Source: Ruminococcus sp. (GTDB taxonomy: Bacteria > Bacillota > Clostridia > Oscillospirales > Ruminococcaceae). Taken from it: DNA of 24,878 bases. The position numbers and the translations under genes are program-made. This document shows, piece after piece, positions 8,248 through 15,744 of this stretch. Position 1 is the first letter of the stretch, and each line of letters opens with the position of its first letter. The notes below the pieces were generated by a model that had not been told where the DNA came from, searched no databases, and saw only the letters and a list, made by a program, of their open reading frames with translations. Location: positions 1-24,878 of the forward strand of contig NZ_JAHZAX010000017.1 in NCBI RefSeq assembly GCF_019423705.1, in the 5' to 3' direction.

Positions 8248-8276
8248 ATTATACTCTCGCAGGCAGAGCTTGTCAA
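8248..8276 (-). promoter_or_regulatory. Consensus sigma-A promoter of aroF
   Basis: On the minus strand TTGACA, a 17-bp spacer and TATAAT, both boxes perfect. It gives an aroF leader of about 280 nt. The -35 box lies in the loop of the inverted repeat at 8254-8291. Confidence 0.9.
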
Positions 8277-8291
8277 TAGCTCTGCCGAGAG
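8254..8291. repeat. Inverted repeat enclosing the -35 box of the aroF promoter
   Basis: GGCAGAGCT (8262-8270) and AGCTCTGCC (8278-8286) are a perfect 9-bp repeat around a 7-nt loop that contains TGTCAA, the complement of the -35 box. CTCTC (8254-8258) and GAGAG (8287-8291) extend it past a 3-nt bulge. It begins 30 nt after the hflX stop and has no U-run on the minus side, so it is either a weak hflX 3' end hairpin or an operator for aroF. Confidence 0.65.
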
Positions 8292-8321
8292 TTTACATTT
8301 TATTCATCGAATCGACTAAGA

Positions 8322-9581
8322 CTATTCGCCTTTGACCTTATATTCCTCCACAAGATGATACACCTTGATATCCACAAGTGCGTCAAGGGAAATGCCCTCA
8401 GCGGTGTAATCCTCGCTGAAAATACGTCCGTCCTGCCTTATGGTGTTCACAAGTCCTGCCTTGTCAAATGGCAGCAGCAGTCGGCAGCGTGTGCAAGTCG
8501 CAGGCAGCGCCTTCTCGATAGCCGCAAGCAGATTTTCAATGCCCGTGCCGTTCTTTGCGGATATCTTAACCGCCTCGCCCTCTGTATCGAGCTGGTCGAT
8601 ATAAGGCACTTTGTCGCACTTGTTGAGCACAGTCACAACAGGTATGCCATCGCAGCCAAGCTCTTTGAGCAGCTCCAGCGTTACCTTTGCCTGCTCCTCG
8701 CAATCCTCTGCGGAAGCGTCGCAAACGTGTATGATAACGTCCGCATTTGCAGCCTCTTCAAGGGTGGACTTGAACGCCTCCACAAGATGATGCGGCAGCC
8801 TTCTTATAAGCCCAACCGTGTCGATAAGGGTAACAGAACGTCCGTCGGGCAGCTCGATAGCTCTTGAAGTGGTCTCCAGCGTTGCGAACAGCTTGTTCTC
8901 CGCCAGCACTCCTGCCTCAGTAAGATAATTGAGCAGCGTGGATTTGCCAACGTTTGTGTAACCTACTATTGCCGCCGTGAGCACGCCGTCCTTTTTTCTG
9001 CGCTGTCTCATAAGACCTCGGCGCTTCTCGATATCTTTCAGCTCATCAGTAAGCGCCGCAATGCGTGTTCTGATGTGTCGCTTGTCAGTTTCAAGTTTTG
9101 ACTCACCGGGGCCTCTTGTGCCGATACCGCCGCCAAGCCTTGACATATTCGTGCCCATTCCGGCCAGTCTCGGAAGTCTGTACTTGTTCTGTGCGATCTC
9201 AACTTGAAGCCTGCCCTCTCTCGTTGTGGCTCGCTGGGCAAAGATATCCAGTATGAGCATTGTCCTGTCGATAGTGAAAACGCCGCACACGTCCTCGATA
9301 TTTCTTATCTGCGTTGCCGTGAGCTCGCAGTCAAAAACTATCCTGTCGATATCCTCATTGCGGCATATCTCGGCCATTTCTTCAAGTCTGCCCGAACCGA
9401 TACAAGTTCCGCTGTCAAATGAAGGCCGTTTCTGAACTACCCTCGCAATGACCTCGCCACCTGCCGTCTCGGTAAGCTCTTCAAGCTCGTCAAGAGAAAG
9501 CTCAACGTCATATGCTCCCGTGTCGACTGCCGCTAGCAGCACACGGTCTTTCTTTATAGTATTATCAAACATTTCTGCCAT
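8322..9581 (-). CDS. hflX: GTPase HflX (ribosome-splitting / ribosome-rescue GTPase)
   Basis: A 419-residue GTPase that binds the 50S subunit and splits stalled or antibiotic-blocked 70S ribosomes. The N-terminal HflX domain includes the signature GGIGTRGPGESKLETD (151-166) and a helical linker rich in Lys and Arg (to about 198). The G domain has G1 GYTNVGKST (207-215), G3 DTVG (254-257) and G4 NKCD (320-323), with a short C-terminal domain to the end. The ATG has AAAGGAG 10 nt upstream. It is alone between its attenuator leader (9582-9822) and the aroF promoter. The leader suggests induction by ribosome-targeting stress, as reported for HflXr in Listeria. Whether this copy acts as housekeeping HflX or as a resistance-type one cannot be told from the sequence. 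Confidence 0.96.
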   Translation of the reverse strand: MAEMFDNTIKKDRVLLAAVDTGAYDVELSLDELEELTETAGGEVIARVVQKRPSFDSGTCIGSGRLEEMAEICRNEDIDRIVFDCELTATQIRNIEDVCGVFTIDRTMLILDIFAQRATTREGRLQVEIAQNKYRLPRLAGMGTNMSRLGGGIGTRGPGESKLETDKRHIRTRIAALTDELKDIEKRRGLMRQRRKKDGVLTAAIVGYTNVGKSTLLNYLTEAGVLAENKLFATLETTSRAIELPDGRSVTLIDTVGLIRRLPHHLVEAFKSTLEEAANADVIIHVCDASAEDCEEQAKVTLELLKELGCDGIPVVTVLNKCDKVPYIDQLDTEGEAVKISAKNGTGIENLLAAIEKALPATCTRCRLLLPFDKAGLVNTIRQDGRIFSEDYTAEGISLDALVDIKVYHLVEEYKVKGE

Positions 9582-9637
9582 AAAATAATCACTCCTTTAG
9601 GTCTTTCGGATCAAGCCTCCGACCCTTTTTCAGGCAT

Positions 9638-9661
9638 AAAAAAACACACCCTCAGGCGTGT
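9638..9661 (-). terminator. Attenuator: intrinsic terminator in the hflX leader
   Basis: On the minus strand ACACGCC pairs with GGTGTGT (7 bp, one G-U) over a 4-nt loop, followed by a run of seven U. It lies 57 nt before the hflX start and after the short upstream ORF. The upstream AACACA (9677-9682) can pair instead with TGTGTT of the 3' arm (9643-9648), giving a possible antiterminator. Confidence 0.8.
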
Positions 9662-9732
9662 AACAGATCATAAAAATGTGTTAAACGAAAGAGTCGGAAA
9701 GGCTCGTGCTTATGCACCGCCAATATTCGGTT

Positions 9733-9759
9733 TTAATGATATCTCACCCATATTCTCAT
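9733..9759 (-). CDS. Eight-codon leader ORF upstream of hflX
   Basis: ATG to TAA, encoding MRIWVRYH, preceded by AGGAAAGGAGAG. Its ribosome site region (9765-9774) can pair over 10 bp with 9688-9697, downstream of the ORF, so translation or ribosome stalling here would change the fold ahead of the terminator. Short ORFs in this position are the sensor in antibiotic-induced attenuators of ribosome-protection genes. No other coding role is likely. Confidence 0.62.
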   Translation of the reverse strand: MRIWVRYH

Positions 9760-9793
9760 TTCGTCCGACTCTCCTTTCCTAAAAGATATTGTG

Positions 9794-9822
9794 ATTATAA
9801 CATATTAATACTATTATGTCAA
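9794..9822 (-). promoter_or_regulatory. Consensus sigma-A promoter of the hflX leader
   Basis: On the minus strand TTGACA, 17 bp, TATAAT, both perfect. A second TTGACA lies 9 bp further upstream (9826-9831) at a spacing too long to use the same -10 box. The leader RNA is about 205 nt. Confidence 0.9.
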
Positions 9823-9960
9823 GATTGTCAAAGACTATTCCCGCAAATTATTTTTTCAGCCATAATATTACGATATACAAAGCGTTCCAAGCATTTGTGT
9901 ATTAAGTATTATGATTTTAAAAAGTCAATATATATTAATGGTTAATTAAAATAAAACCGC

Positions 9961-9988
9961 TTGTTTCCCTTGTGCAATGTGCTATAAT
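9961..9988 (+). promoter_or_regulatory. Probable sigma-A promoter of glycerol dehydrogenase
   Basis: TTGTTT (9961-9966), a 16-bp spacer and a perfect TATAAT (9983-9988). The stretch 9832-9960 between this and the divergent hflX promoter is AT-rich and holds nothing else I can support. Confidence 0.7.
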
Positions 9989-9990
9989 CG

Positions 9991-10018
9991 TTGTAGAAAT
10001 CGAAAGAGATTTCTACAA
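9991..10018 (+). repeat. Perfect palindrome at the transcription start of glycerol dehydrogenase
   Basis: TTGTAGAAATC and GATTTCTACAA, 11 bp each, around the 6-nt loop GAAAGA. It begins 3 nt after the -10 box, so it covers the predicted start site. It can be a repressor operator or a stabilising 5' hairpin of the mRNA. There is no T-run, so it is not a terminator. Confidence 0.75.
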
Positions 10019-10060
10019 TATAAACAAAACTACTAAACTATAATTTGGAGGTAATGCTTT

Positions 10061-11158
10061 ATGATGGGAAGACTCAGAGCAATGCGTGAGCCGCTCAAGT
10101 ATGTTCAGGGAAGAGACGCTACACTCAAGTTCCAGGAGGAAATGGGTTATATGGGCAAAAGATGGCTGTTTGTCTGTTCCAACAGCGGCTATAAAGCTTG
10201 CCACGACAAGATCGAAAAGAGCTTCGGCGACGCAGACGATTACAGACGTTACGAAGTTTTCGGCGGCATTTCCAGCAAGGGCGAGATCGCAAAAATGGAA
10301 GAGATCGTCAAGGCCGATAATATCGACACAGTAGTTGCAGTCGGCGGCGGAAGCGCTGTTGATACCGCAAAGGCCACCGCATATTATACAGGCAAGCACA
10401 TCGTTATCGTGCCGACAGTTGCCGCAACAGACGCACCCTGCACAGGCCTTTCAGTAATATACAACGACGATCACAGCTTTGATAAATACCTGTTCTATCC
10501 AACAAATCCTGACGCTGTTATGGTTGATACAACAGTTATCGCAAACGCCCCTGTTAAGTTCCTCATTGCAGGAATGGGCGACGCTCTCGGTACATATTTC
10601 GAGGGACGTGCTTCTATCAGAACCGAGTCCGCAAGCCTTGAAGGCACAGGCATCACAAGAGCAGGACAGGCTCTTGCAAGACTTTGCTATGACACTCTCC
10701 GCACATATGGCAAGCAGGCAGTTGAAGCCTGCAAAGTTCACGCAGTAACACCTGCTCTTGAAGCTATCTGCGAAGCAAACGTATATCTTTCGGGCGTTGG
10801 CGCTGATAACGTAAACTGCGCTGCTGCTCACTCGTTCTACAACGGCGTTACATCGCTGGGTATCAAGCACGCCGATCACGGCTGCTGCGTAGCTCTCGGA
10901 ACTCTCGTTCAGCTCGTTCTTGAGGGCGCACCAAAGGAAGAGTTCGAGGAAGTTCAGAACTTCTGCCTTGAAGTCGGTCTGCCTGTAACTCTTGAAGAGA
11001 TCGGCGTAACAACAGCCGAGCAGGTGGAGACAATCGCAAAGAACGCTTGTATCCCGGGCGAAACTATCCACAACCTTGCAGGCGACGTTCAGCCTATCGA
11101 GCTTTACGACGCAATTATGCAGGCTGACGCAATGGGCAAGATCGCTCTTGGCAAGTAA
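10061..11158 (+). CDS. gldA: Glycerol dehydrogenase family protein (NAD- and Zn-dependent, group III alcohol dehydrogenase)
   Basis: A 365-residue enzyme of the GldA family, which oxidises glycerol to dihydroxyacetone or works in reverse, with NAD and zinc. The NAD-binding motif GGGSAVDTAK is at 95-104. The metal ligands expected for the family are Asp174 (in GMGDALGTYFEG), His257 (in AAAHSFYNG) and His273 (in HADHGCCVALG). Cys-Cys replaces the usual Glu after HG, which may affect substrate preference. The ATG has GGAGG 9 nt upstream; a second ATG follows at once. It is the only gene here on the plus strand, alone between its promoter and the shared terminator at 11191. Substrates other than glycerol are possible. 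Confidence 0.88.
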   Translation: MMGRLRAMREPLKYVQGRDATLKFQEEMGYMGKRWLFVCSNSGYKACHDKIEKSFGDADDYRRYEVFGGISSKGEIAKMEEIVKADNIDTVVAVGGGSAVDTAKATAYYTGKHIVIVPTVAATDAPCTGLSVIYNDDHSFDKYLFYPTNPDAVMVDTTVIANAPVKFLIAGMGDALGTYFEGRASIRTESASLEGTGITRAGQALARLCYDTLRTYGKQAVEACKVHAVTPALEAICEANVYLSGVGADNVNCAAAHSFYNGVTSLGIKHADHGCCVALGTLVQLVLEGAPKEEFEEVQNFCLEVGLPVTLEEIGVTTAEQVETIAKNACIPGETIHNLAGDVQPIELYDAIMQADAMGKIALGK

Positions 11159-11190
11159 TTTTGTAGCTTGTATATCATAATATAGCGTAA

Positions 11191-11224
11191 AAAATACCCA
11201 CGGCTTTTACACCGTGGGTATTTT
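11191..11224. terminator. Bidirectional intrinsic terminator between convergent genes
   Basis: AAAATACCCACGG pairs with CCGTGGGTATTTT (13 bp, perfect) over an 8-nt loop, with A-rich sequence before and T-rich sequence after. It serves the dehydrogenase on the plus strand and the YczE-type gene on the minus strand. Confidence 0.93.
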
Positions 11225-11252
11225 CTTTTTTCGAACAACAATTTTTGCCGCT

Positions 11253-11939
11253 TTATCCCTCGCTCTGCGCCCTTTTTCTTAGCGTGATAAAGTTCTCGAA
11301 CACGAACTTTTTGTCGATAAGTCCGCCGATAGCCGCAATACCTTTGCCCATTGTGAACGCCGCCACGATCGTTCCTATGCCAAGACCCATTATGTGTCCA
11401 AGGCAGAAAAACGTTAGGCCTGCTGTCACCGCAAGACAAGTTATGTCAAAGCCTATCTTTATCCTCGAATACCGCACGCCTGTTATGTCCGAAAGCTCTC
11501 TCGGGAACAGATCGGTGGGGATTATCGGCAGTCCGCAGCGGTTTGAAAGGGCGATACCAACGCATATAACGATGTAGCTGACGATAAAATACACAATGCG
11601 CATTGGAATGGTGTAAGGCAGAATGTTTATCCACCATTCGTAAAAGTCCAGCAGTTCGCCGAACACAAAGCCCACCACAAAGCTGAACAGATACGACGGC
11701 ACGAACTTCTTGCGCATTATCATAAGCGTCAGCACAAGCAGCCCTTGGAATATGTACGTCCAAGTGCCAAGGGACAGCTTTGGCAGCACCTCTGAAAAGG
11801 CATAAGGCACGCTTGATATGGCCGATATGCCTGCGCCCGAATAAAGCATAAGGACAACGCCAAAGCTGTTTATTATTACAGCCAGCACCAGCGCCGCCTC
11901 GCCCCTGAATGTGATCTTATTTTCCATTTTTCTATACAA
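11253..11939 (-). CDS. YczE/YitT-like integral membrane protein (DUF6198-type)
   Basis: A 228-residue protein with about five to six membrane segments (near 14-35, 58-76, 80-98, 108-134, 165-185 and 187-205) and the family-like stretch NRCGLPIIPTDLFPRELSDITG between them. It resembles the YczE/YyaS membrane proteins of Firmicutes, whose function is not established. The start is uncertain: a TTG at 11939 lies 6 nt from AGGA, and the ATG four codons later (11927) is 14 nt from the nearest site. It follows the monooxygenase-like gene by 38 nt and is the last gene of the LysR unit. Confidence 0.78.
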   Translation of the reverse strand: MYRKMENKITFRGEAALVLAVIINSFGVVLMLYSGAGISAISSVPYAFSEVLPKLSLGTWTYIFQGLLVLTLMIMRKKFVPSYLFSFVVGFVFGELLDFYEWWINILPYTIPMRIVYFIVSYIVICVGIALSNRCGLPIIPTDLFPRELSDITGVRYSRIKIGFDITCLAVTAGLTFFCLGHIMGLGIGTIVAAFTMGKGIAAIGGLIDKKFVFENFITLRKRAQSEG

Positions 11940-11977
11940 GACCTTTCCTTACTTATATGATTATGATGTGACCGCCG

Positions 11978-12286
11978 CTAGAAAACCTCCACCTGCGTGT
12001 CGGCCACATATTTTTCCTTTATCATTTTAAGCTCGCCAATATGCGCAGTTTCCAAATGAGCCTTTTGCTGCTTTTCAGAACCCCACTTCTCCACAAGAAG
12101 CAGCTTGTCGGGATCGTCGGCGCTGAGAAAATAATCATAGCTCACAAAGCCGTCCTCAAGGCGTATCTTGTCTATTAACCCTGCGCTTTTCACCTCGTCA
12201 AGGAATTTCTCTCGCATACCAGCCTTGCAGTCATATGTCACAAGCAAAGTTATCTCTTTCAGTTTATCAAAAACTGTCATATTCAT
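11978..12286 (-). CDS. Antibiotic biosynthesis monooxygenase (ABM) domain protein, YgiN-like
   Basis: A 102-residue single-domain protein of the dimeric alpha-beta ABM fold. It shows LKEITLLVTYDCKAGMREKFLDE, the middle GFVSYDYFLSADDPDKLLLVEKW, and the helix with the conserved His in KAHLETAHIGEL. Members act as cofactor-free oxygenases or quinol monooxygenases, or serve stress and binding roles; nothing here fixes the substrate. The ATG at 12286 is 9 nt from GGAGG. It lies 25 nt after the LysR gene and shares its transcript. Confidence 0.85.
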   Translation of the reverse strand: MNMTVFDKLKEITLLVTYDCKAGMREKFLDEVKSAGLIDKIRLEDGFVSYDYFLSADDPDKLLLVEKWGSEKQQKAHLETAHIGELKMIKEKYVADTQVEVF

Positions 12287-12311
12287 AGCTTTCTACCTCC
12301 CGTAACGCTGT

Positions 12312-13196
12312 TTATCTATTGAACGTCCTGCCCAGCACAAAGCTTCTGAAACGCTGCGCCGCCGATGTCAAAAACGCCGAATCGTTTTGCACCATATAGA
12401 AATTTCTTGAATACGGCGGATCGGTTATTTTCAGCACCTTGACGTCCAGTCGCTCCAACATATCCATATAAGGCACTACCGCCGTGCCAAAGCCCGAAGC
12501 CACCAGCCCTGCGATGACTTCGTCCTCCTCTGTTTCGACTACCGAAACAGGTCTGCCGCCAACGGAATCATACATACGATCAACGACTTTTCTAAGACCC
12601 GAACCTTCCGAAAACATCACCGCAGGATAAGACAGCGTTTCCGAAAGCTCAATAGTGTCCCGATACGCAAGTGGGTGCTCTCTCGGCACGATAACAACAA
12701 GCTCTTGAGAATCCACCGCAACAGCGCTCAGCCCCATTGCAGGATCAGGCTCTGAGCAGAAAACAAAGTCATACTTGCGCTGCAAAAGATCTTCCAGCAG
12801 CTCAGAAGTCAAACCGCTGTGAAAGCTGAACTGCACGTTGTCCTCTCTATCCGCAAGCAGAAAATCAGAAGTCAGCTTCGGGATATAATTCACGCCAAGC
12901 GTTCTCAGAAAGCCGAGCCTTATAACGCCCTCTCCCCTGCCGTAACGCTGAAGTGTCTCAATGCCTGCGTCAAGGGTGCTCAGGGAATTTTCAGCGCACT
13001 CGAGAAACTCCTCGCCGAAACGTGTCAGCTTGGTGTTTCGTCCCGATTTTTCAAAAAGCGGCACGCCAAGCTCCGCCTCGATCTGATTTATTGCGTGGCT
13101 GAGGCTGGGCTGTGAAATGCCGAGCTGTTCAGCCGCACGAGTGTAATGCCGCACCTCCGCAAGCTTTATAAAATATCTCAAATGATCTAAATTCAT
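12312..13196 (-). CDS. LysR-family transcriptional regulator
   Basis: A 294-residue regulator. The N-terminal winged helix-turn-helix (1-60) begins MNLDHLRYFIKLAEVRHYTRAAEQLG and continues SQPSLSHAINQIEAELGVPLFEKSGR; the effector-binding domain runs from about 90 to 294. The ATG has GGGGAG close upstream. It is first in a unit with the ABM and YczE-type genes, and sits 220 bp downstream of the MFS gene. The upstream stretch 13197-13348 has only a weak TATGAT-like box. LysR proteins usually control a neighbouring gene; here the candidates are its own unit or the dehydrogenase-MFS unit. Confidence 0.95.
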   Translation of the reverse strand: MNLDHLRYFIKLAEVRHYTRAAEQLGISQPSLSHAINQIEAELGVPLFEKSGRNTKLTRFGEEFLECAENSLSTLDAGIETLQRYGRGEGVIRLGFLRTLGVNYIPKLTSDFLLADREDNVQFSFHSGLTSELLEDLLQRKYDFVFCSEPDPAMGLSAVAVDSQELVVIVPREHPLAYRDTIELSETLSYPAVMFSEGSGLRKVVDRMYDSVGGRPVSVVETEEDEVIAGLVASGFGTAVVPYMDMLERLDVKVLKITDPPYSRNFYMVQNDSAFLTSAAQRFRSFVLGRTFNR

Positions 13197-13348
13197 AATT
13201 CTCCCCAGCCCTATCCTTTCAGTATAAGTTTCAGTTATAGCAAATGAATTTCAGCCTTTTTACAGACTGTAACTACTTTTATCATACCACATATCATCAA
13301 TAAAATCTATCAAATATTGTGATATAATATAAATTATTTATTTCAGCA

Positions 13349-13381
13349 AATAAAGCACCGCCATTGCAGCGATGCTTTATT
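13349..13381 (-). terminator. Probable terminator of the dehydrogenase-MFS unit
   Basis: AATAAAGCA pairs with TGCTTTATT, with an inner CGC/GCG across one mismatch. On the minus strand the 3' side is U-rich but broken (UUUAUUUG). It lies 38 nt after the MFS stop. Confidence 0.6.
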
Positions 13382-13419
13382 CGTACATAGAGGTTTATTA
13401 GAGATTTATTTTGAAATTA

Positions 13420-14643
13420 TCAGTTTTCAGCCTGCATTTTTGCAACAAGCTTCTTTGCAACGAATACGAGCACGATCGCAAGAGCCGCAAGCATTGCAGA
13501 GCCGATGTAGCCAGTTACATAAGAGCCTGTCTTATCATAGAATGTTGAGCTGATCTTAGGACCCACAAATGCGCCTATGCCGTAGCCGATGAAGATAAGT
13601 CCGTAATTTCGGTTATAGAACTTGCTGCCGAATACGTTCTTTACGATCGGTGCGAACACAACGAGAAGTCCGCCGAATGAGAAGCCAACAAGGCAAATGC
13701 AAACGATAAAGTATGGCAGAGATTTAGCCATTGTGAGCATTATCATCGAAACGCCGTTGATAAGAAGCACCAGCATAAGTGAATTCCAGCTCTTGAGCTT
13801 ATCATAGATAAAGCCGAAGCCGATACGACCGATCATATTTGCAAGGGTCATAATGCTTACGCAAAGGGCGGCTGTCATTGCGCTCTGACCTATCTGATTT
13901 TGTGCGATAGGCGAAGTTGCGCTGACCATCATCGTGCCTGCTGCGTTTGCGAAGATGAACATTACCACCAGAACCCAAAATACAGGCGTCTTTACCATAC
14001 CTGGGATATTGTAGTTCTTTGTATTGAGCACCTTTTTCTGATCTTCACTAGGTACCCAACCCTCAGGCAGCCAACCTTCCGGACAAGGCACGATCATCCA
14101 AGCAACTGCGCCGATACCGATAAGGAATACGACTGCAAGTATCTTGCAGGCAGCCTGTGCGCCGTAATGGTCGATAAGCATTTGTGCGATAGGCGACATA
14201 ATGAATGGACCGCAGGAAGCGCCGGCCTGTACAAGACCTGAGATAGAACCTGCCTTGTCAGGAAACCATTTAAGTGCTGTTGGCAGACAAGCAGGATAGA
14301 TAGTACCTGCGCCTGCACCTGCAAGTATGCCGTAGTAAATATAAAGCTGTGGGATATTTGAAGCAAAACCTGTCAAGAACCAGCCTGCTGAGAAGAACAC
14401 CAGTCCGATGTAAATTGCCGTCATAGGCTTGAGCTTTTCAGCAAGCAGACCGCCTGCAAAGCCCATAAGGCAGTAAACAAACATATAAATAGTATAAGCC
14501 ATACTGAAATCAGACTGGCTCCAGCCGAAGTGATTTGTCAGCGGCAGAGCGAACAGGCTGAAATAGGCTGTTGCTGAAGTAAACAAGCTCTGTATCCACA
14601 CGCCTGCGAATACACGCCACCTTGTGCCTTTAGTTATCTTCAT
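13420..14643 (-). CDS. MFS transporter, oxalate/formate antiporter (OFA)-like family
   Basis: A 407-residue protein with 12 predicted membrane segments. The first half has the family-like stretches GWSQSDFSMAYTIYMFVYCL, GGLLAEKLKP and GAGAGTIYPACLPTALKWFPDKAG. The second half has NMIGRIGFGFIYDKL and GLIFIGYGIGAFVGP. A soluble loop of about 40 residues (WMIVPCPEGWLPEGW) joins the halves. OFA members move small organic acids. The start ATG has GGGTGA upstream and lies 16 nt after the dehydrogenase stop, so the two are co-transcribed and probably handle the same compound. The substrate cannot be named from sequence. Confidence 0.9.
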   Translation of the reverse strand: MKITKGTRWRVFAGVWIQSLFTSATAYFSLFALPLTNHFGWSQSDFSMAYTIYMFVYCLMGFAGGLLAEKLKPMTAIYIGLVFFSAGWFLTGFASNIPQLYIYYGILAGAGAGTIYPACLPTALKWFPDKAGSISGLVQAGASCGPFIMSPIAQMLIDHYGAQAACKILAVVFLIGIGAVAWMIVPCPEGWLPEGWVPSEDQKKVLNTKNYNIPGMVKTPVFWVLVVMFIFANAAGTMMVSATSPIAQNQIGQSAMTAALCVSIMTLANMIGRIGFGFIYDKLKSWNSLMLVLLINGVSMIMLTMAKSLPYFIVCICLVGFSFGGLLVVFAPIVKNVFGSKFYNRNYGLIFIGYGIGAFVGPKISSTFYDKTGSYVTGYIGSAMLAALAIVLVFVAKKLVAKMQAEN

Positions 14644-14659
14644 ATTATTTCACCCGACC

Positions 14660-15436
14660 TTACTGCTGAAGTGTGCCGAGATCAAGTCCCAGATCTCTTC
14701 CGCTGAATTTGCCTGCCGCACGGCTTGTGCCCAGCCAAAATACCATATCGGAGATATCCTCAACATCGAGGAACGGAACACCATCGTACATCTCCTGCCA
14801 GTTTTTGAAGTCCTTGCCTGTGAGGTCGTTGATGAATTCAACATAGCTTTCTGTCTCGCACATTGGCGTTTTTACCTTTGTCGGGCAGACTGTGTTTACA
14901 ACGATACCTGTGCCCTTGAGCTCCTGTGCAAGTGTCTTTGTAAGGCCTCTTACGCCCCACTTTGCCATACAATATGTAGCAAGCTTTGGTGTGCCGTACA
15001 TACCCGAAGTCGATGAGATATTGATGATACGACCAAAGCCCTGCTTCTTCATATAAAGAGCGGCATATTTATCAGTTCTCCAAGTGCCGATAAGGTCGAT
15101 ATCTATTACCTTCTGAACCTGTGCGTCTGTAAGCTCCCAAGTATAGCCAAAGTTGATAACGCCAGCGTTTGCAACGACAACGTCAACTCTGCCGAAAGTA
15201 TCCCAAGTCTTTTCAAACAGCGCCTTCATATCCTCGTCAACTGTAACGTTGCACTTTACAGCAAGCACCTTTGCGCCGAGAGCTTCAAGTTCCTTGACAG
15301 TTGCGCTGAAAGTCTCACCCTGTGGATCCTGCATATCGGCAAGGACAACATCAAAGCCATTTTCTGCAAACTTCAAAGCGTGAGCCTTGCCCTGACCCAT
15401 TGCGCCGCCTGTTATCAAAACAACTTTTCTTTCCAT
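14660..15436 (-). CDS. Short-chain dehydrogenase/reductase (SDR)
   Basis: A 258-residue classical SDR. The nucleotide-binding motif TGGAMGQGKAHA is at 9-20, with Asp at the end of strand 2 (VVLADMQD) favouring NAD. NAG follows strand 4 (VVVANAGVINFG), the catalytic Ser is in NISSTSGMYG, and Tyr and Lys are in YCMAKWG. The GQGKAHA form resembles carveol-dehydrogenase and mycofactocin-linked SDRs, but no mycofactocin genes are here. A hydroxysteroid or other secondary alcohol is possible; the substrate is unknown. I start at the ATG of 15436, with GGAGGAAG upstream; a 20-codon extension has no site. Promoter at 15515-15543. Confidence 0.9.
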   Translation of the reverse strand: MERKVVLITGGAMGQGKAHALKFAENGFDVVLADMQDPQGETFSATVKELEALGAKVLAVKCNVTVDEDMKALFEKTWDTFGRVDVVVANAGVINFGYTWELTDAQVQKVIDIDLIGTWRTDKYAALYMKKQGFGRIINISSTSGMYGTPKLATYCMAKWGVRGLTKTLAQELKGTGIVVNTVCPTKVKTPMCETESYVEFINDLTGKDFKNWQEMYDGVPFLDVEDISDMVFWLGTSRAAGKFSGRDLGLDLGTLQQ

Positions 15437-15514
15437 AATACAATTCTTCCTCCTAAATATTTTGTATTCTCTGAGATACGCCAAAGTTCTTTGCATATCT
15501 CTTTCAACGATTAC

Positions 15515-15543
15515 ATTATAGCACCATTGATTATAAAACTCAA
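15515..15543 (-). promoter_or_regulatory. Sigma-A promoter of the SDR-MFS unit
   Basis: On the minus strand TTGAGT, 17 bp, TATAAT. The leader to the SDR start is about 70 nt. Confidence 0.75.
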
Positions 15544-15605
15544 TAGGTTTTATCTATTTTAATTAATTCTATCTATCGTTTTGTACACATCAATAGTTTT
15601 ATCCA
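15541..15605. repeat. Direct repeats upstream of the SDR-MFS promoter
   Basis: CAATAGGTTTTATCTA (15541-15556) and CAATAGTTTTATCCA (15591-15605) lie 50 bp apart; the first overlaps the -35 box and the second lies upstream of it. ATCTAT also recurs between them. They are candidate binding sites for a regulator, possibly the LysR protein, with no direct evidence. Confidence 0.45.
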
Positions 15606-15635
15606 ATCACATTTTACTATTTTGCACAAAAATGA

Positions 15636-15671
15636 CCGACCCGAACAGAGAGGTACTTCTGCTCGGGTCGG
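15636..15671 (-). terminator. Terminator of the peptide-permease-ATPase operon
   Basis: CCGACCCGA pairs with TCGGGTCGG, and the stem continues through a G-U pair and CAGA/TCTG. On the minus strand UCAUUUUUG follows. It lies 74 nt after the ATPase stop. The plus side has no T-run. Confidence 0.88.
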
Positions 15672-15744
15672 CATATAAAGGGGTACTATAAAAAAGTATA
15701 TCAAAAAATCATTCGTTACTGTAATACATCAAGACAGCAAAACA

